Positions 5,015 to 7,129 of a stretch of 7,129 nucleotides of DNA are shown piece by piece. The stretch is taken from contig PAYW01000017.1 of the NCBI GenBank assembly GCA_002715425.1, positions 28,313 through 35,441 of the forward strand, read 5' to 3'. The notes below the pieces were generated by a model. That model saw nothing but the letters and a program-made list of their open reading frames with translations. It had not been told where the DNA came from and made no database searches. This DNA is from Actinomycetota bacterium. GTDB lineage: Bacteria > Actinomycetota > Acidimicrobiia > Acidimicrobiales > UBA8592. The first letter of the stretch is position 1; each line of letters begins with the position of its first letter. Position numbers and translations under genes: made by a program.

Positions 5015-7129
5015 ATGGGCGAAACGAGAATAACCACGGGTGCATTAGAGATTGATCAGGCCCTTTTCGATTTTGTTGCAACCTCGCTTCTACCTGGGTC
5101 CAACCTAGATGAGGGTGACTTCTGGGTTAATCTAGAAAGCCTTCTCAAGGAATTTGGACCTCGAATGGAACAGCTCCTCCGGGTTCGTGACGATTACCAA
5201 AGCCAGATAGACGACTGGCACATAAGCCGTCGGGGAGAACCTCACGACCATGAAGCGTATGCCAGCTTCCTCAATGAGATTGGCTATGTTCAAGATCGAC
5301 CAACCTCTGTTCAGGTAAATACCAAAAATGTAGATCCAGAAATTGCTAGTGTCTCCGGCCCACAGTTGGTTGTTCCGGTTGACAATGCTCGCTATGCAAT
5401 AAACGCTGCGAATGCGAGATGGGGAAGCCTATACGACGCCCTGTATGGAACTGATGTCATCAGTGAAGAGAACGGAGCTAAAAAAGCTGGCCCCTACAAT
5501 CCTGCCCGAGGCGCCAAGGTAATTGCATACGCTAGATCACTCCTTGACCGACACTTCCCACTTAACGGGCTTTCGCATGATGCATCTACCGGATACAAAG
5601 TTATAGATTCAGAGCTTCGCGTTTTTTCAGATGATGAAGAAGTAAACCTCATTGACCCTGAACAGTTCGTGGGCTTTATCGGCAGTCCAGCGAAGCCTGA
5701 TTCAATATTTCTCAAAAAACATGGCCTTCATATAGAGATTGTTTTAAATTCTTCAGATCCTATCGGAGCTGATGATCCCGCCAACGTTGCCGATGTGATG
5801 GTTGAATCGGCTCTTAGTACAATTATGGATTGTGAGGATTCGGTTGCCACTGTTGATGCCGCCGATAAGATCCGAGCTTATGGCAATTGGCTTGGCCTCA
5901 TGCAAGGAAATTTAGAAGTTGAATTCGCTAAGGGTGGTAAATCAGTCGTTCGAAAACTGGAAAGTGACACTTTTATAAGCGCTCCCGATGGATCTGAGAA
6001 GACAATACGACGTCGCTCTCTCATGCTTGTCCGAAATGTAGGGATGCACCTTATGACGGACATAGTAACTGTAGAGGGAAGAAAAATCCCCGAAACATTA
6101 CTCGATGCGGTGATTACTGCACTTTGTGGAATTCACGACCTTGAGAAAGGTGGAGGAAATCAAAACAGTCCGCGTGGTTCTATCTACATTGTGAAACCCA
6201 AGATGCACGGCCCAGATGAGGTTGCATTAGCGGTTGAAATGTTTGACCGAATCGAAGACTACTTAGGACTAGGCCGAAACACCATCAAAATCGGGATCAT
6301 GGATGAAGAACGTCGAACCTCCATAAATCTCCTGTCATGCATCGATAAAGCCAAAGAACGAGTCGTGTTCATAAACACTGGCTTCTTGGACCGGACGGGA
6401 GACGAAATTCACACAAGTATGGAAGCTGGGCCATTTGTCCCAAAGACAGAAATGAAAGCACAAGAGTGGCTGCAAGCGTATGAAGATATCAACGTCGACG
6501 AAGGCTTGGCAGCTGGCCTTCTAGGCCAAGGGCAAATCGGAAAAGGCATGTGGGCCAGACCTGATGATATGACAGACATGCTGAGAGAAAAGATAGGCCA
6601 TCCGAAATCAGGTGCTTCTTGTGCATGGGTCCCTAGCCCTACAGCAGCTACTTTGCACGCACTTCATTATTTCGAAGTTGATGTTGCTGGTGTACAGGCC
6701 GACTTGGAAGGTCGTGAAGCCACGAATAGAACGGTTATGCTCACAATCCCCCTTCTCGAATCAGGGCGGGAATTGAGCCCGGATGAAGTTTCCTCTGAAC
6801 TTCGTAACAACGTGCAGGGCATTTTGGGTTACGTCTCTCGATGGGTTGGTCAAGGCGTTGGGTGCTCGAAGGTTCCAGATATCAACGACATTCAATTGAT
6901 GGAAGATCGGGCTACGTTACGGATCTCCAGCCAGCACATTGCTAACTGGCTGCACCATGGAGTAATTACCGATCAGGAAATTATTTCGACGATGGAAGAA
7001 ATGGCTGCTTTCGTTGATGAACAAAACGCAGATGACCCCAAATACCAACCGATGTGTGGTGATCTTGATTCAAGTATCCCCTATCAGGCTGCACTAGCTC
7101 TGGTTTTCGAAGGTCGAGACCAAGCAAAC
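5015..7129 (+). CDS. glcB: Malate synthase G (3' end cut by window edge)
   Basis: Second enzyme of the glyoxylate shunt: it condenses glyoxylate with acetyl-CoA to give malate and CoA, Mg2+-dependent, cytoplasmic and usually monomeric. The frame is open from the ATG at 5015 to the right edge, 705 codons. The G form has about 720-740 residues, so roughly 20 or more should be missing. Residues follow the family throughout: SGPQLVVPVDNARYAINAANARWGSLYDALYGTD, then VNDV-like DDPANVADV, DCEDSVATVDA, LVRNVGMHLMTD with catalytic R340, the metal ligands E431 in IMDEERRT and D459 in NTGFLDRTGDE, QIGKGMWARPD, AWVPSPTAATLHALHY, GCSKVPD with C617, and MEDRATLRISSQH with catalytic base D631. The numbering nearly equals that of E. 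coli and M. tuberculosis enzymes. The gene is called glcB or aceB in different actinobacteria. Downstream of aceA, it is very likely co-transcribed with it and under the same control. Confidence 0.97.
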   Translation, partial: MGETRITTGALEIDQALFDFVATSLLPGSNLDEGDFWVNLESLLKEFGPRMEQLLRVRDDYQSQIDDWHISRRGEPHDHEAYASFLNEIGYVQDRPTSVQVNTKNVDPEIASVSGPQLVVPVDNARYAINAANARWGSLYDALYGTDVISEENGAKKAGPYNPARGAKVIAYARSLLDRHFPLNGLSHDASTGYKVIDSELRVFSDDEEVNLIDPEQFVGFIGSPAKPDSIFLKKHGLHIEIVLNSSDPIGADDPANVADVMVESALSTIMDCEDSVATVDAADKIRAYGNWLGLMQGNLEVEFAKGGKSVVRKLESDTFISAPDGSEKTIRRRSLMLVRNVGMHLMTDIVTVEGRKIPETLLDAVITALCGIHDLEKGGGNQNSPRGSIYIVKPKMHGPDEVALAVEMFDRIEDYLGLGRNTIKIGIMDEERRTSINLLSCIDKAKERVVFINTGFLDRTGDEIHTSMEAGPFVPKTEMKAQEWLQAYEDINVDEGLAAGLLGQGQIGKGMWARPDDMTDMLREKIGHPKSGASCAWVPSPTAATLHALHYFEVDVAGVQADLEGREATNRTVMLTIPLLESGRELSPDEVSSELRNNVQGILGYVSRWVGQGVGCSKVPDINDIQLMEDRATLRISSQHIANWLHHGVITDQEIISTMEEMAAFVDEQNADDPKYQPMCGDLDSSIPYQAALALVFEGRDQAN

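Noticed and set aside
5494..6063. Minus-strand open frames at 5494-5715 and 5878-6063
   Set aside because: They lie inside the malate synthase gene, whose plus-strand translation follows the family continuously.
1..7129. tRNA, rRNA, CRISPR array, insertion sequence, phage or novel defence genes
   Set aside because: I looked for these and saw none. Coding sequence covers nearly the whole window, and all four genes belong to known families.

Overview
The window reads as chromosomal DNA of an actinobacterium (Actinomycetota). The reasons are the RamB-type (XRE plus short-chain fatty acid regulator) protein, the actinobacterial style of isocitrate lyase ending in [11 protein letters not shown], and the G-type malate synthase next to it. 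Base composition looks near one half G+C by eye, which is low for this phylum. The genus cannot be fixed from the sequence alone. The gene order resembles what I recall from Micrococcales and Corynebacteriales relatives, but that is a recollection, not a search.

Layout: (1) positions 1-1982, minus strand: a membrane acyltransferase of the OafA/OatA type with an external SGNH domain, cut by the left edge just after its catalytic Asp-x-x-His. (2) 1983-2029: a short spacer rich in small palindromes. (3) 2030-3487, minus strand: a RamB-like regulator. (4) 3488-3674: a divergent, AT-rich regulatory region. (5) 3675-4955, plus strand: isocitrate lyase. (6) 5015-7129, plus strand: malate synthase G, cut by the right edge roughly 20 residues before its expected end.

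The right half is a glyoxylate-shunt module. Isocitrate lyase splits isocitrate into succinate and glyoxylate, and malate synthase condenses glyoxylate with acetyl-CoA to malate. Together they allow growth on acetate, fatty acids and other C2 sources. The divergent RamB-like protein is the obvious candidate regulator, since RamB controls acetate and glyoxylate-cycle genes in Corynebacterium and Mycobacterium. The acyltransferase lies 47 bp downstream of ramB in the same direction and may be read through from it, but its function (acylating a cell-surface glycan) has no clear link to the shunt.

Almost every base is coding and all four genes appear intact in frame. I find no RNA gene, mobile element, CRISPR array or previously undescribed system. 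The points worth a second look are small: cis-elements between the genes, a degenerate metallopeptidase motif plus cysteine cluster in the regulator, and sequence features inside coding regions.
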